Assembly (NCBI GenBank): GCA_951812925.1
Contig: OX638372.1
Location: forward strand, 88,681,058-88,745,057
DNA: 64,000 bases
Direction: 5' to 3'
Source of the DNA: Calliopum simillimum
Lineage: Eukaryota > Arthropoda > Insecta > Diptera > Lauxaniidae
The position numbers and the translations under genes were made by a program. Positions within the stretch are counted from its first letter, which is position 1, and every line of letters begins with the position of its first letter. Positions 35,171 to 46,741 of this stretch are shown here, in pieces. The notes beneath the pieces are model-generated. The model was not told the DNA's origin, made no database searches, and saw only the letters and a list, made by a program, of their open reading frames with translations.

Positions 35171-36649
35171 AAATAGCTTTAAACAAATACCATATATTGG
35201 TGTTAAATCAATATCAGCTTGCCAAAGTTTGAATGCGTTTTTACTGCTATTCGATACTAAAAAATATATTAAAAATAAATATCACATATTTGACTCTTGA
35301 CTACAATATCCTCAAAGCAAAACAACAAAAATGTTGACATATCATGTTTGCGTTTTTAAAATATTTTGTATACACTAACTGTACATATTATTTTACATTG
35401 GTTTCTGCGAAATCGGTCTACTCAAATACACGAACTTTAAACGTTATTCTTTATTATTGGTTTTTACTGAAAACCAGATATTCATAATTTCAACGCTTTT
35501 TTTTGTAAATGATTTTTTTTTAATTTTATAAAATTTTTGCGGTTTCAGGACTTTATCATACAGCACATTTTTTTTGTGCAAACATAAATGCTAAAAGGGG
35601 AACTTTGTTTTTACTAAATAAAATAAAACTTTTACATAAAAAAATAAAAGGTTAAAATGAGAAAAACATTGCGCCCGCGCATGAACTTGGAACCGCAACG
35701 TAAATGCAAAAGTTTTTAATTGTTCGCACTACGCGTTTACACTTCCAGCGTTTGGTTTGGCTTTTTTTTTTGTTTTGTAAGGAAGAAGGACGATGCAACG
35801 AATCAGCGCTGTACTGAACACGGCTGTGCAGTGAATTGCATTTTTAATTAATGACAATTAAATTTGTTTTAATTACAAGGTTTTTCCGTTTGAACAGTTT
35901 TTTTGTGTGGTTTCCTATAGGGATGAGATTTTGTTTTCCTTTTTCTATTTTTTAGTTTAAATAGAGCAAATTGCTAATGTGCCAAAAAGTATGCAAAATT
36001 TTCTTTCAATTTTGGAATTTAAGTTGAATTTTACTTGGATAGTTATAACCTTTGCCAATCAATCAGTTATATCAAAGACACAAAATAATTCCTTTCAATG
36101 AATGTAAATTTCAAAAATATGCTTTTTCTGTAGCACTGCGGCCAATCACTAACTAATTTTTATTAAATTAAAAAAAAAATCACAAAATCACACTTTCACT
36201 CTTCAGTTACATACTACTTAACTGCATAATTACATTAAAATAAATATATATGTATGCATAGAATTAAGTATGTAACTTTAATCAGCAACGAGAACAGTGG
36301 GAGATTTCATACATCAAGTTGGAATTAATTAATTCCTCAAAGTCATCATGCGGTCATTATTTTCCATAAAAATGATTATCTGCTGTGGCTAACGAAAAAT
36401 CATTATATAACTTTTTGCTCATTTTTTTCCATTGGAATTATGTCATATCTGTAGCTTCAAGGAAAAATGGCCATATTTGACTTAATAAAGCCCAATAGTT
36501 CATTATTTCCGTTTCTTGTTTTTCGTTTGCTTTAGCTTTTTTCAGAATTTCATAATTAAGAAATGGCCTAAATATGAACTTAACTTATATTTCTTAAGTC
36601 GATTCTGGTGGCTTTTCCTTGTTGTCGAAAGAATAATTTGTTTTTTTAT
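35171..36649. other. AT-rich, apparently single-copy stretch
   Basis: No repeat family was recognised. A slightly GC-richer part lies at 35660-35830. The frame 36516-36722 crosses into the family A copy and is a shadow. Confidence 0.4.
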
Positions 36650-37596
36650 ATTTACTTTGTCCTTCCATTTGCAACGCAGAGAAGGAGGCGTGGCAGGTAT
36701 AGAAAAGTGTATATATTCTTGATCAGCGCCACCTCGTGAGTCGATATAGCCATGTCCATTTGTCTGGAAGTCCGTGTGTGGAAATATTTTTTACGGGAAA
36801 ACTAAGCAAGCTAATTCGATTAAATTTGGTACACAGCCTTTGTTGTAAAAGTTAGCTCGGGTGATTGAAAATGAGCGAAATCGGTTAAGGGATTGAAAAT
36901 GAGCGAAATCGGTTAAGGGACACGCCTACCGCCCATACAAAAAATACATTCAAAACACAATTTTTTGAGCATTATTCACAATAACGCAACCAAAATAGAC
37001 ATAAATACTAGAGATATTGACTGCAAGCCTTAGTCAAAAACTAAGTGAATTCGGAAACAGGGCGTGGCACCTCCCATATAAGTAAAAGCTTCAAAATGCT
37101 GTACTGAAAGCGTATCCAAAGATGATGAAAGATAATCTAACCAAATTTGACTCAGACATTAAGTATAGTTAATGCAAGCACTGAACAAAAATAAGACAAA
37201 CTCAGACAAGGGGCGTGGCACCTTCCATAAAAGCAAAAATTTGCAAATGCTATGCTGAAAATAATTTTCGAGATAGTTCAATCAAATTTTACTCAGCCAC
37301 TAAAGACAATAAATGCAAGCTCTGAGCAAAAACTTGGTTGATTCGGACAAGAAGGCGTGGCACCTCCCATACGTTCAATGTTTTCAAAATGCTGCAATGA
37401 AAGCGTTACTTGAGGTAATGCAACCAAATTTCGCACAAATGCTTGAAATACATAGCGCACGGTCTGAGCAAAAACTACTCGAATTCAGAAAAGAATGCAT
37501 GGCACATACCCTACAAGCAAAATTTTAAAAATGCTGCAGGGAAGGGTATTTAATTTTTGGCCAGGCCAAAGGTTACAACCTTTCAAGTTTTTTTTT
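36650..37596 (-). repeat. Family A dispersed element, copy 6
   Basis: Minus-strand copy with tail, four units and hairpin TTTGGCCAGGCCAAA (37556-37570), ending in a T-run. Unit cores lie near 37063, 37205, 37352 and 37495. In the tail a 28 bp segment (gattgaaaatgagcgaaatc and the next 8 bases) is tandemly duplicated at 36863-36890 and 36891-36918, which no other copy shows. The tail lacks its CCAG repeats and outermost end. Confidence 0.9.
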
Positions 37597-38289
37597 AAAA
37601 TCAATGTCAACTCTATTAACCCTAGAATACTATGGCTACAATTTTACCCTTGCCTTTACCCTAGCGTGGGAGGCTACTTTTTTAGTTAAACAATGTTTTT
37701 CATCAAAAATAAAAAAGTTAAGTTCAATTAAGGCCAAAGAGTGCTTAATGCAGTTTCTTTATCTATTTACTAATACGCGAGACAAAAATTTGTCCTCCTT
37801 TTTCACTATGTTAGAAATGGCGTACGAGTTTGAATTATATACCATTAGAAAGGCATTTGAATGTAGATGTGCATAAAGTTAAAATTATTTTAATATGTTG
37901 CCCATAAACCTGATAAAAATATTAAATAAAAATTTTTCATTATTAACAACAACGAAAAAAGCGATCATACAGGGCTGAAAAGAGGTTAGAGCACAAAGAG
38001 AAAAATAAAAAGCATATTACTGTTCGAGTTTTCACATCTGTCATTGTACCGGGGATGATAAATCAGCTTTTCTATTTTGTACCAAATAGCAAAACAAGTA
38101 CTAACTAAATGTATAAAAAGCTCCCAATTTTTTAATAACATTTGTGGTTGAATTTTGACATTTGATTTACATTTTCAATTTAGAGAAAAAGAAAATTCTT
38201 ATTAAAAGCAAACAAGTTTTTCAACATATCGGTTGAGAAAATTTTTAAAAATTAATAAAAAATACAATTCTTCAAAACCTTAAAAACAT
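37597..38289. other. Non-coding stretch with one unassigned 90-codon frame
   Basis: The plus-strand frame 37604-37876 begins MSTLLTLEYYGYNFTLAF and contains 'CLMQFLYLFTNTRDKNLSSF'. It has no recognised domain, no homology to elsewhere in the window, and no clear promoter. It may be chance, or a short fragment of an unknown gene. Confidence 0.25.
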
Positions 38290-38760
38290 TATGTATTCCA
38301 AAGGTTACGAAGCATCTGGGAGGAGATAGAGGTGGCCTAAACACTAAAAAAATTATACCGGGAGGGGGTCTTAAATGTACCCCTGAAGAGTTGTTTTTCT
38401 CACTTGTTTTAAAAAAAATTTTCTTGCATCAACCTAGCGTGTTAAAGAAAACTTTTTAGTGGGAAGCTTTTAGCTAAGTGTATGAGCTTTCAAAGAGTGT
38501 ATTTGATTTATAGGGCTTAAAAGGATTTTGCAAAGTTCTGGACCTACAAGGGGTTATTTTCAATATTTTTTTTTTTTTGTATTTTTTGTTATAAAAGGAA
38601 TGTAAAATCAGACTTGCTTATGCATTTTTTCGTTGGATAATCGTTCCACAATTGCATTAAAGTTATTTGAATTTTTGAAAATAGATTCTGAGGAAGTTAT
38701 TTAGTTATACATAGCGTACTTAAAAAAGGTCAAATAGATCTCGCAGCATAAGTTAAGAAA
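38290..38760 (+). repeat. Family B, single-arm copy
   Basis: Aligns with the left arm of 48428-49380: 'ggttacgaagc.tctg', 'cttaaatgtacccctgaagag', 'agcttttagctaagtgtatgagctttc', 'aagagtgtatttgatttatagggctt' and 'ttctggacctacaa'. The opposite arm is absent. Confidence 0.75.
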
Positions 38761-39970
38761 TTGAACACGTGTAAGGGCATAATAGAAAAGCCGAAAAGCT
38801 TAAAACATATGTTTTTCGCGTTTTAATGTGTACAAATAATAGGAGTTGTTATACAGTTAAAGTTAAATTTAAGTGACACCTCGAAAAGTAGTTTTTTGTA
38901 TTACTGAAACACTCCACGAGTGAAAAATAAATACGTTTTAAGCGCTATTGTCAAAAGTTGTTTTATTGTATTTAACTGATTAGTTTTTTTACAAAGCTCT
39001 TACCAAGAATAAACACTTTCACATCAATATCATATATATTTCCACTAGATACATATCATCATCTTCTTAGTAATTCTACATTTTTCTTTACATTTTTCTA
39101 AGTGCGTTTTACACAAATCTTATATGTTAACATTTTTCTAGGAAAAATAAGCTACACTTTAGCTACTTTACATATGAGTTTGGATATTTAAGTACAAAAA
39201 TATACATGAAATGCCTTAAGTATATAAAAGGCATAAATACATACATATAATATATATGTATTATACAACAACAAATACTAAAATGCAACAACAATAACCG
39301 TTAGCAACAAATACAATAAGCAGAGTAACTCACCTTTACCCAACGCTAACCTTAACCTTAAAATATGCATTAAAAAAAATACACACACATATAGTACATA
39401 CACGCACACATAACAGCGAGGATTATTAGCAACATAAAAAATTTTAAACACTAAAAGCAACAACAACAACAACAAAAATACTGAATAAAATGTAAAACAA
39501 GGGAGAAAAATATATAAAATAAAACAAAAATAAAAATGCAAACATAAAAAATTAAAAACAAAACAAAAACACAGAACACAACACAGTTATTTGAAATACA
39601 AAACGCAGAAAACAAAATGTGTAGCATACTTTGCAGCGCATCTTTTTTGTACGTGTGATTGCTGGTGCTGCTGCCTCTATGTTGCTGTTGTTGTCATTTT
39701 TGTGTTGTTATATGTATGTAGATATGTTGTAGAGACAGACATGAGTGGCAACCAACTTGGAGATCATATGTGCGAGGTTTTGGGTGTGTATGTGTCTGGT
39801 TGTGTATATATTTATGTATGCATTATGTTACTCAACATCCCAATAGGAAATGATGAGCACGTGCCAAGATGCTTTCAAATATACCAATTTATTTTGGACA
39901 GAATGTAATATAACAAAAAATTTTCATTTGATTTCTTATCTTTTTTTTGTTAACGCGCATAAAATAAATT
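38761..39970. other. Non-coding stretch with CAA and CA/TG simple repeats
   Basis: Contains CAACAA runs (39270-39300, 39455-39475), ACAC runs (39380-39410) and TG-rich sequence (39780-39820). Frames 39278-39541 and 39591-39908 are translations of those simple repeats. This looks like ordinary fly intergenic or intronic DNA. Confidence 0.45.
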
Positions 39971-40790
39971 TAAATATATTAGTGGGCGGTGTCACGCCCC
40001 TAAAGAATAAAAAAAAAAAACAATTTCGTAACGGTATGTACAAGAAACTGGGTTAGATATGTGTGGAAAAATTAAAAAAAAAAAATAAGGAACCATAATA
40101 TGAACATTATATACTAAGCGGGCGGTGCCACACCCCTAAATGAAAAATGCGCCATTGCGGCTTATCTGCTGCATCGATCTTCAAGAAATTCGTTAAAGTG
40201 ATAGGGTTAACACTAAGGAACTATAATATGTCCATTATGTTTTAAAGTGGGCGATGCCACGCCTCTCAATAAAAAATATGCTATTATGGTAAAGCTGCTG
40301 CATCGATTTTTATGAAATTTTGAATAAAGAAAAGCTTAACCCAATGCCCAACCACGGTAGATAGAATGTTGTAATTCTCTGGAATTAGGCTCTTGAACTC
40401 AAACTATATATTGGGAAAAAAATGTGTAAGCCTTGCTCAGGAAGGGCTCAATGATTAGGTGCCATATGGCACCGCAGGACATCTGTATACAAATAGGCAA
40501 ACGAAATCGGTATAGCATATGCCTGAATCACAACATATTCGCTTTTTTTTGTTGGAAACGTTGTGAGGAGGAGCAGAGCAAAACATGTTCCTTTTTTTTA
40601 AAGAGGGCGGTGCCGTACCCCTAAATGCAAAATGTGCTATGGCTGCTGCACAGATTTTCAAAAAATTCAATATGGAAATAAGGCTAACACTAAGGAACAA
40701 TAATGACCTTATTGTGACCTTATTGTTTTTAAGTGGGCGCTACCACGCCCCTAAAGCAAACCACTTTGAACCAGTCTAATGTACATATTA
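39971..40790 (+). repeat. Tandem repeat with 'gggcggtgccacgcccctaaa' units
   Basis: The core 'gtgggcg(g/a)tgccacgcccctaaa' recurs near 39982, 40119, 40248, 40605 and 40735. Units of about 125 bp also share 'gctgctgcatcgatttt' and 'taacactaaggaac(t/a)ataat'. The core is nearly self-complementary and can form a hairpin. An unrelated insert of about 240 bp (40360-40600) interrupts the array. Confidence 0.75.
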
Positions 40791-42009
40791 TGTATTAACC
40801 TTGGGTAAATATTTCCTACTGGGGCAATTATCCTTGCTTGTGTACCCGCTGTGTTAGCAACATTGCGTACATATTTGAGCATGTGTGCGTTTATTTGAAA
40901 TGTTGATTTGTTCATCAAACCGAAACTGAAATTTCTGACATGAAACCTTTTATTTATTTTTTTGTGAGAGGAAAATTTTAGGTTCTATCACTGCTGCTGT
41001 GGATATAAAATTTTTTTGTGTTTTTTTTTTTTTTTTTCATTTTGGCCTTTATTTAAGGGGAGGCTCGTTGACTCAATTTAACATTTGATGTTGTAGGCAT
41101 TTTCTGTTTTGCTTTGCTTTTTTCTTTGTACTTTTCGCTCCAAATAACTATGGATGAGCTTTGATTTTGTAATAAAGTGGATGCATAGAATGTAATGGAA
41201 TGATGGCTTTAATGTATGAGAACTGGCATAATGTTGTATGCTTCCAGCTTTAAGTTGAAAGAAAAAAAATCAATTGCTTGTGAAAAGATTTTATTTAAAA
41301 TTTAGAAACAGAAGGATAGCCTGAAACTATGCAGTGCATAAACAGAATAACGTAAAATAATATCGTTTAATGTCCCAATAGAAACGAGGAGATATCTTGT
41401 TAACTCAAATTATAACCAGAATTCAGAATTAATCTACTCGTATTAATGTTGCTCATACGGGTTAATCTCTGAGCACTTACAATGCTAAATGATTGACCAA
41501 TAAACTATAAATACCTACTATATTTCGGAATGCTTTGCTGAATCGAATATGAATCTTGTTGAAGAACTTGAGTTTCACACGCACACTGCAGCAGAGAATA
41601 TTCGTTTTGAAACAAGGGCTGTATATCGTTAGCTTAACGTGTAAATGTGCTAAGTCATTTTTTTTTAAAAATGAGATTTTGATGCAGTTTGATAGATAAG
41701 TAAAAAATACACAGTTTAAAAAAAAATTATGACTTTGAATAATTTTTACCTGATGTTGGCAATGATGTGTAAATGTGCTATCTTCGAGACTGTTAAAGAA
41801 ATTGCGCTAAGTCAGATGTTATTGCTTTTTGGCGCGCTTTTTGACAAAACAATAATATCAACTTGCGCTTTTTGTTTTTCGTGAGCTTTATTTGTGCAAA
41901 ATAAATATTATCTGTATTTTATTTTAAACAAAAAAGGTAATAAATGACTTAAATGACTTAATTAAACGAATAATCAAATAAAAACAAAACAATTTATTAG
42001 CAGATTTTC
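40791..42009. other. AT-rich, apparently single-copy stretch
   Basis: No gene or repeat family was recognised. There is a T-run near 41015-41040. A polypeptide-like frame starts at 42010 and is listed separately. Confidence 0.4.
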
Positions 42010-42117
42010 ATGGATTTGCACAACAATAAAAACATTACAGCACAATCACTTCAATGTATCGATGATGCGTCTTTTGGGATAGAATCTGACGATGGTGTGA
42101 TTAGTTTGGTTCCTTAT
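42010..42117 (+). pseudogene. N-terminal part of a split transposase-like gene
   Basis: An open frame from ATG 42010 runs 36 codons (contains 'QCIDDASFGIESDDG') to the TAT codon at 42115-42117, where an inverted-repeat element begins. The next TAT (43712-43714), after the element, continues an open frame whose first residues 'GFNSDSDNSFD' have the same acidic/serine character. Treating TAT as the duplicated target gives one continuous reading frame, which strongly suggests that the two parts were one gene. ATG context and the acidic N-terminus suit a true start. The interruption makes it a pseudogene. Confidence 0.6.
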
Positions 42118-43711
42118 TAGGCAGGGAGCCGGTGACAGTAAAACTGCACTTACACGGATTTTCAAAATTTTTACATGAATGGATAGTTTGTGGTCATAGG
42201 TACAATTTAAGCTTGGTGTGCCGCGATTTATCCTGGCACCACTATTTTTTAGCAATTTTTGAAATTTGCATTTTTGGAAGCAAATCGCACTCATACGGAT
42301 TTTAATTTAAAAACGCCATTTTGTTGCAAATTTTTTTTAATTGAAGAAAAGTTTGGTGTGCCAACTGATATCCTGGCACAAAGGTCTGGCACACCGATTT
42401 AAAGGACATAAATGCAAAGAATTTTTTTTTTTTTTTTTTTTAATTTGCTTGTTATAGCTCTACTTGGTGACATAGTACAAAGCTTAACCAAAATACCTGT
42501 CATACCAGTTTATAATATATCCTCAACCTCAGATATCATAGTTGTGTAGCCAAGCGATTTTGAAATGATGATATGTTTTAGAGAAAAATCATTTAAGACC
42601 AATAGCAAACAGCAAAACAATTTTGTGCGCTTTCTTAATAAGCTCAAAAAACGTATTTTTGAACTTTAGGTTTGGAAATCTTAAAAAACATACGGACAAA
42701 TACATTGAAAATGACTATTCTTGTGTCGGCTCTTTGTTTTTTTTTTTTTTTTTTTTCAAAGATACCATTTTTGAGCCTTTTGTATTTCAAAAAGTAGTAG
42801 GTAAACCTATTTCAAAAACTTTTTTTCTAATTCACTAAGGGCTCAAGAGTACTTTAACCTTTTCTAGTTCACGACAACTTGTCATGGAGCGTATTGCTTA
42901 AAATTTTTTTTGGATCAACTGTTTCTTATGAAAATATGTCTGTTATGACATTCTGAACTTTTCAACGTCCTAATCAGTGTAGGGAGTTTAGTTATTGTTT
43001 CAATAATATCCGTCGCTTGAACGAATTCAAACCGTGTTGCACTTTTTTCTTCAAAATTTCAAAATGAATTGTTTCATTTGTAATCAATGTAACACAGCGA
43101 ATGAAAAAATAATTCAATTTGAAGATGAAGACAAGTTGAAAAAGTTTGTATTTTGGTGGTAATTTTCAAGCACATCAAGCATGTCAGCTCGCTGTGCACG
43201 TAATGGTTGTTCGTGTTTTATAGTGATATTTGCACGGAAATTTTGCTTTTCTTTGCTGATGACGTTTTACGTTCCACTCTTCAAATGGTTTTAATGTTCA
43301 TCGCTGGACTAGATATAATTGGTATGACAGGTATTTTGGTTAAGCTTTGTACTATGTCACCAAGTAGAGCTATAACAAGCAAATTAAAAAAAAAAAAAAA
43401 AAAAATTTCTTTGCATTTATGTCCTTTAAATCGGTGTGCCAGACCTTTGTGCCAGGATATCAGTTGGCACACCAAACTTTTCTTCAATTAAAAAAAATTT
43501 GCAACAAAATGGCGTTTTTTAAATTAAAATCCGTATGAGTGCGATTTGCTTCCAAAAATTCAAATTTCAAAAATTGCTAAAAAATAGTGGTGCCAGGATA
43601 AATCGCGGCACACCAAGCTAAAATTGTACCTATGACCACACACTATCCATTCATGTAATAATTTTGAAAATCGGTGTAAGTGCAGTTTTACTGTCACCGG
43701 CTCCCGGACTA
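42118..43711. mobile_element. Inverted-repeat element inserted in transposase-like gene
   Basis: Left arm about 42118-42510 and right arm about 43318-43711 are nearly identical in reverse complement. They share 'gggagccggtgacagtaaaa', 'cttggtgtgccgcgatttat', 'cctggcaccactatttttta' and 'gtctggcacaccgatttaaa'. The outer ends are TAGGCAGGGAGCC and TAGTCCGGGAGCC. Flanking TAT on both sides is a candidate 3 bp target duplication, possibly the remnant of a longer one. The 800 bp core has one short Cys-rich frame (43064-43162). Confidence 0.85.
43064..43162 (+). pseudogene. Short Cys-rich frame in element core
   Basis: ATG 43064 to TAA 43160-43162, 32 codons. It begins MNCFICNQCNTANEK and continues with an acidic 'FEDEDKLKKF'. 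The C-x2-C-x2-C spacing resembles the start of a zinc-binding domain. In an element of this size it could be the remaining N-terminus of a lost transposase. Too short to assign. Confidence 0.3.
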
Positions 43712-44737
43712 TATGGCTTCAACAGCGACTCTGACAATTCCTTTGATATGCCAGTGAGAAATAAAAAACGCAAAAAGAGAGTGCAGGTGGAGAACAATAC
43801 ATGGCTCGTTGCAAAAAATAAAAACAGAAGAGAATGTGGAAAAAGCTATTGGGGAAGAAAAAAAGAAAGTGACCTGTGGAATTATCAAAAAATAAAAGTT
43901 GCACGAGCTATAAAGGCAAGGTGTAAGTGTACTCAAACAATTGATACTGCCACCATGAAATGTGCATTGGTGACTGATGCTCAACGTCAGCAGATATTCG
44001 AAACGTTTTGGAAGATGGATTGGAAACAAAAAAAAGTTTATGTAAATACATTAGTGCAAACGGCTAAACCAACCAATCCTTGAAATAGAAAAAATCCTAA
44101 TGCGTCTAGAAGAGTGCAAACTCTGAAATATCATTTGAAAGTGGATGGTAAAAGTTTGCGCGTATGTAGAACTTTTTTTTTAAATACCTTATGCATAGGT
44201 AGATGCTCAGTCCTTAGTTGGGTTCGGAAACCTGTAACTGTGCATAATAATGTTTTGAGCAACAACATTTCAGAAGAAAAAAAAAACATGCACTTATTTT
44301 TTGATTCACTGCCAGTAATGGAGTCCCATTACTGTCGTGCCGTCACACAAAAAAAATATCTATTACCGGAATGGCGTTCGAAGCAAATGCTTTATGATTT
44401 TTATTCAAAAGATTGGTGCGGAACTCACAACGTCAGGCCACTTTCCTCATGTACGTTTTATTCGGTATTTGAGAACAGAAATCTTGGCTTGTTTGCACCA
44501 AAGAAGGACCAGTGCGAAATATGTGCACGTTATTCTGCCGGCACTACTCCACTAGAAGAATATTCTTGTCACCAACAAAAAAAAGAAGAAGCAAGAATGG
44601 AAAAGAACAAAGACAAGTCTGACGAATCCAATGTGTTTACCGTAGATCTTCAAGCTGTGCTCATGGCTCCGAAATCCAAAGTCAGCAGCTTATACTACAG
44701 AACGAAGTTACAGGTTCACAATTTGGTTATATTATAA
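43712..44737 (+). pseudogene. Transposase-like protein, main fragment (one in-frame stop)
   Basis: Open in one frame from TAT 43712 to TAA 44735-44737, except for TGA at 44081-44083. An upstream ATG at 43664 lies in the inserted element's arm and is not the native start. Visible features: a basic nuclear-localisation-like patch 'RNKKRKKRV'; 'CGKSYWGRKKE'; 'FETFWKMDWKQKKVYVNTLV'; 'VCRTFFLNTLCIG'; 'FFDSLPVMESHYCRA'; 'FAPKKDQCEICARYSAG' with C-x2-C; and 'VFTVDLQAVLMAPK', whose Asp may be a first catalytic acid. From memory this pattern recurs in many unannotated insect proteins with a later 'YSDGC'-type motif. That half is missing here. The exact superfamily is unknown to me. It is truncated just after 'LQVHN'. 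Confidence 0.65.
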
Positions 44738-44739
44738 AG

Positions 44740-44916
44740 AGCTGTGACTATTTGAATTTTGCAGTGATGTGCAACAGATTTGGTGTTTCCGATAGAGCTC
44801 TTTTCAATGACATTTTCTTGAAAGATGACAATGGCAAACTTGTTGTCAACGAAAACAAGGCAATGTTTGCAATATTTCAACATTTTCTTCTGACGGTAAG
44901 AAAGATAATTCATTGA
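44740..44916 (+). pseudogene. Second protein-like fragment in a new frame
   Basis: Open to TGA 44914-44916. Encodes 'CDYLNFAVMCNRFGVSDRAL' followed by 'FNDIFLKDDNGKLVVNENKA'. The 'MCNRFGVSDRA' phrase resembles a 'CDR.GVSDR.A' motif of a different unannotated arthropod protein family (recall only). GT-AAG at 44896-44900 could be a splice donor. It adjoins the previous fragment at a frame break, so the locus may be a chimera of two decayed genes. Confidence 0.3.
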
Positions 44917-45059
44917 CAATGTAAAAACACTTATGGAAAATATCATTCATAGATTGTTAAAAGACATAATGTAGTACGAATAGTTGTGAAGGAATCCAAA
45001 CCCAAATTTTTGGAACACCGAAAATAAGAAAAGGACATTTTGTTTGATATTTTTGGCTA

Positions 45060-45825
45060 AATTTTGTATCAGAGCCCCCTCGAGGGGTAGAGAGAAGTTG
45101 TAGTATTTATTATTATTATTAAGAGACTCTGCTTTGCACTGCGACCTACTTAATAAGATCTTTTTTAGTAGTAGTATATTATGAAGAAATATTGGAAAGG
45201 AAAAAATAATAGTGGTAAAGTAACATTATTTCCTTCACACGGGAAGTAGAAATTTTTTATGAGTTTTGTATCCGAGTCCCCTTCAGGGCGAGATATTTAG
45301 GAGAAAAGTTGGGGGCGGCATATAATGGTGAAAGATGAAGATTTTATCCTTCTAATGGCTACTAGAAATATTTAAGCAAAATTTGTTATGGAAACCCACT
45401 TGAGGGGTTGAAAAAGCGGAGTAGTATGTTCGAGAAAAATGTTTGGGAGGGAAAAATAATGGTGATAGAGGTGAACATTTTATTCCTCTTTCGGCAACTT
45501 GAAATTTTGCATCAAAATCATGAATGAAAGTCCCCTTAAGGGGTGGAAAATGGGGTTAGTATAATCGAGAGAAATGTTGGAGATGGAAACATAAATTGGT
45601 TGGTGAGCATTTTTTCCATCTCCAGGCAACTAGGAACTTTTTATCTAAATTATTTATGGCAGCGAGAAATTTTGGGATGGGCAAAATAATAATGATCGGT
45701 GAACATTTTATTCCTCCCTCGACAAGTTGGAGTTTTTTATCTATGTAAATCTTGTAAGAAAGCCTAGGCTGGGAAAAGGAAGGTAGTATATTCTGAAGGA
45801 ATACTCTATGTCTTATCATGTAGTA
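45060..45825 (+). repeat. Degenerate tandem repeat with CCCCTTNAGGGG hairpins
   Basis: Units of about 115-140 bp share 'gtccccttaaggggtgg', 'gtagtata.t.gagaaaaatgttggg.gg', 'aaaataat(a/g)gtgat' and 'gaacattttattcctc..(t)cggcaact'. Each has a palindrome: CCCCTCGAGGGG at 45076-45087, CCCCTTAAGGGG near 45535, and degraded forms near 45283 and 45393. It runs directly into 'aagaataaattga' and the pentamer array, as a retrotransposon 3' UTR would. Confidence 0.65.
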
Positions 45826-46375
45826 CAGTTGAATTTTTTGTTTTTAAGAATAAATTGAGTTGAATTGAATTGAATTGAATTGAATTAAATTAAATTAAAT
45901 TGAATTGAATTGAATTGAATTGAATTGAATTGAATTGAATTGAATTGAATTGAACTGAACTGAACTGAATTGAATTGAATTGAATTGAATTGAACTGAAC
46001 TGAACTGAATTGAATTGAATTGAATTGAATTGAATTGAATTGAATTGAATTGAATTGAATTGAATTGAATTGAATTGAATTGAATTGAATTGAATTGAAT
46101 TGAATTGAATTGAATTGAATTGAATTGAATTGAATTGAATCGAATTGAATTGAATTGAATTGAATTGAATTGAATTGAATTGAATTGAGTTGAATTGAAA
46201 TTATCATGAACAGTTGAATTTTTTGTTTTTAAGAATAAATTGAATTAATTGAATTGAATTGAATTGTATTGTATTTAATTGAATTGAATTGATTTGAATT
46301 GAATTGAATTGAATTGAATTGAATTGGATTGGATTGAATTGAATTGAATTGAATTGAATTGAATTGAATCGTTAA
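45826..46375 (+). repeat. Pentanucleotide array (TTGAA)n in two tracts
   Basis: Tracts at 45852-46198 and 46240-46371. Each is preceded by the same leader 'acagttgaattttttgtttttaag' + 'aataaattga' (45825 and 46210), so a leader-plus-array unit has duplicated. A few units vary (TTAAA, TGAAC). Being out of phase with 3, the array keeps an Asn-Ser-Ile-Gln-Phe frame open on the minus strand, which is not a gene. Confidence 0.95.
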
Positions 46376-46407
46376 CAACAAAGGAAAAAAATGATAAAAA
46401 AGCATAT

Positions 46408-46739
46408 AATGTAATACCCTTCACTCAGAAGATGGACGCGGCGAATTTTGGGTTGAATGTGTAATCTGACGTTCTTGGAGTCATGAAAAATGTGCCGAAT
46501 GTGGAAGTGACATTTTTATATGCACTATTACACTACACTTGTTTTTATCTTCATTTTGAGTATTTTCAGTTTTTCAATTTTTTTTCTTTATCCTGATGAG
46601 ATATTTATCTAAAACTGAATTAGAATAAAGGTAAATTGTTTCCTTTACTGAATGACATAAAGTTTATTGTTTTGTTTTATGTATTTTGGGTTTTATTTAA
46701 AAAAGAAAGATGGGTGGTCCATATTTCCCTCCTTTGCCC
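46408..46739 (-). mobile_element. Family D element, copy 3 (partial)
   Basis: The reverse complement matches the GGG-end half of 33690-34020, ending in 'ccatatttccctcctttgccc' (46739) followed by TA (46740-46741). The other half is missing, with a break near 46408. Confidence 0.8.
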
Positions 46740-46741
46740 TA

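Noticed and set aside
37604..37876. 90-codon frame as a confident gene
   Set aside because: No recognised motif, no homologous copy and no promoter or splice evidence. Kept only as an unassigned frame.
43664..43711. ATG 43664 as the start of the transposase-like gene
   Set aside because: It lies inside the inverted-repeat arm of the inserted element, and its mirror copy occurs at the other arm. The native start is more likely at 42010.
45890..46207. 105-codon minus-strand frame of Asn-Ser-Ile-Gln-Phe repeats
   Set aside because: Produced by the TTGAA pentamer array, which contains no stop in this phase.
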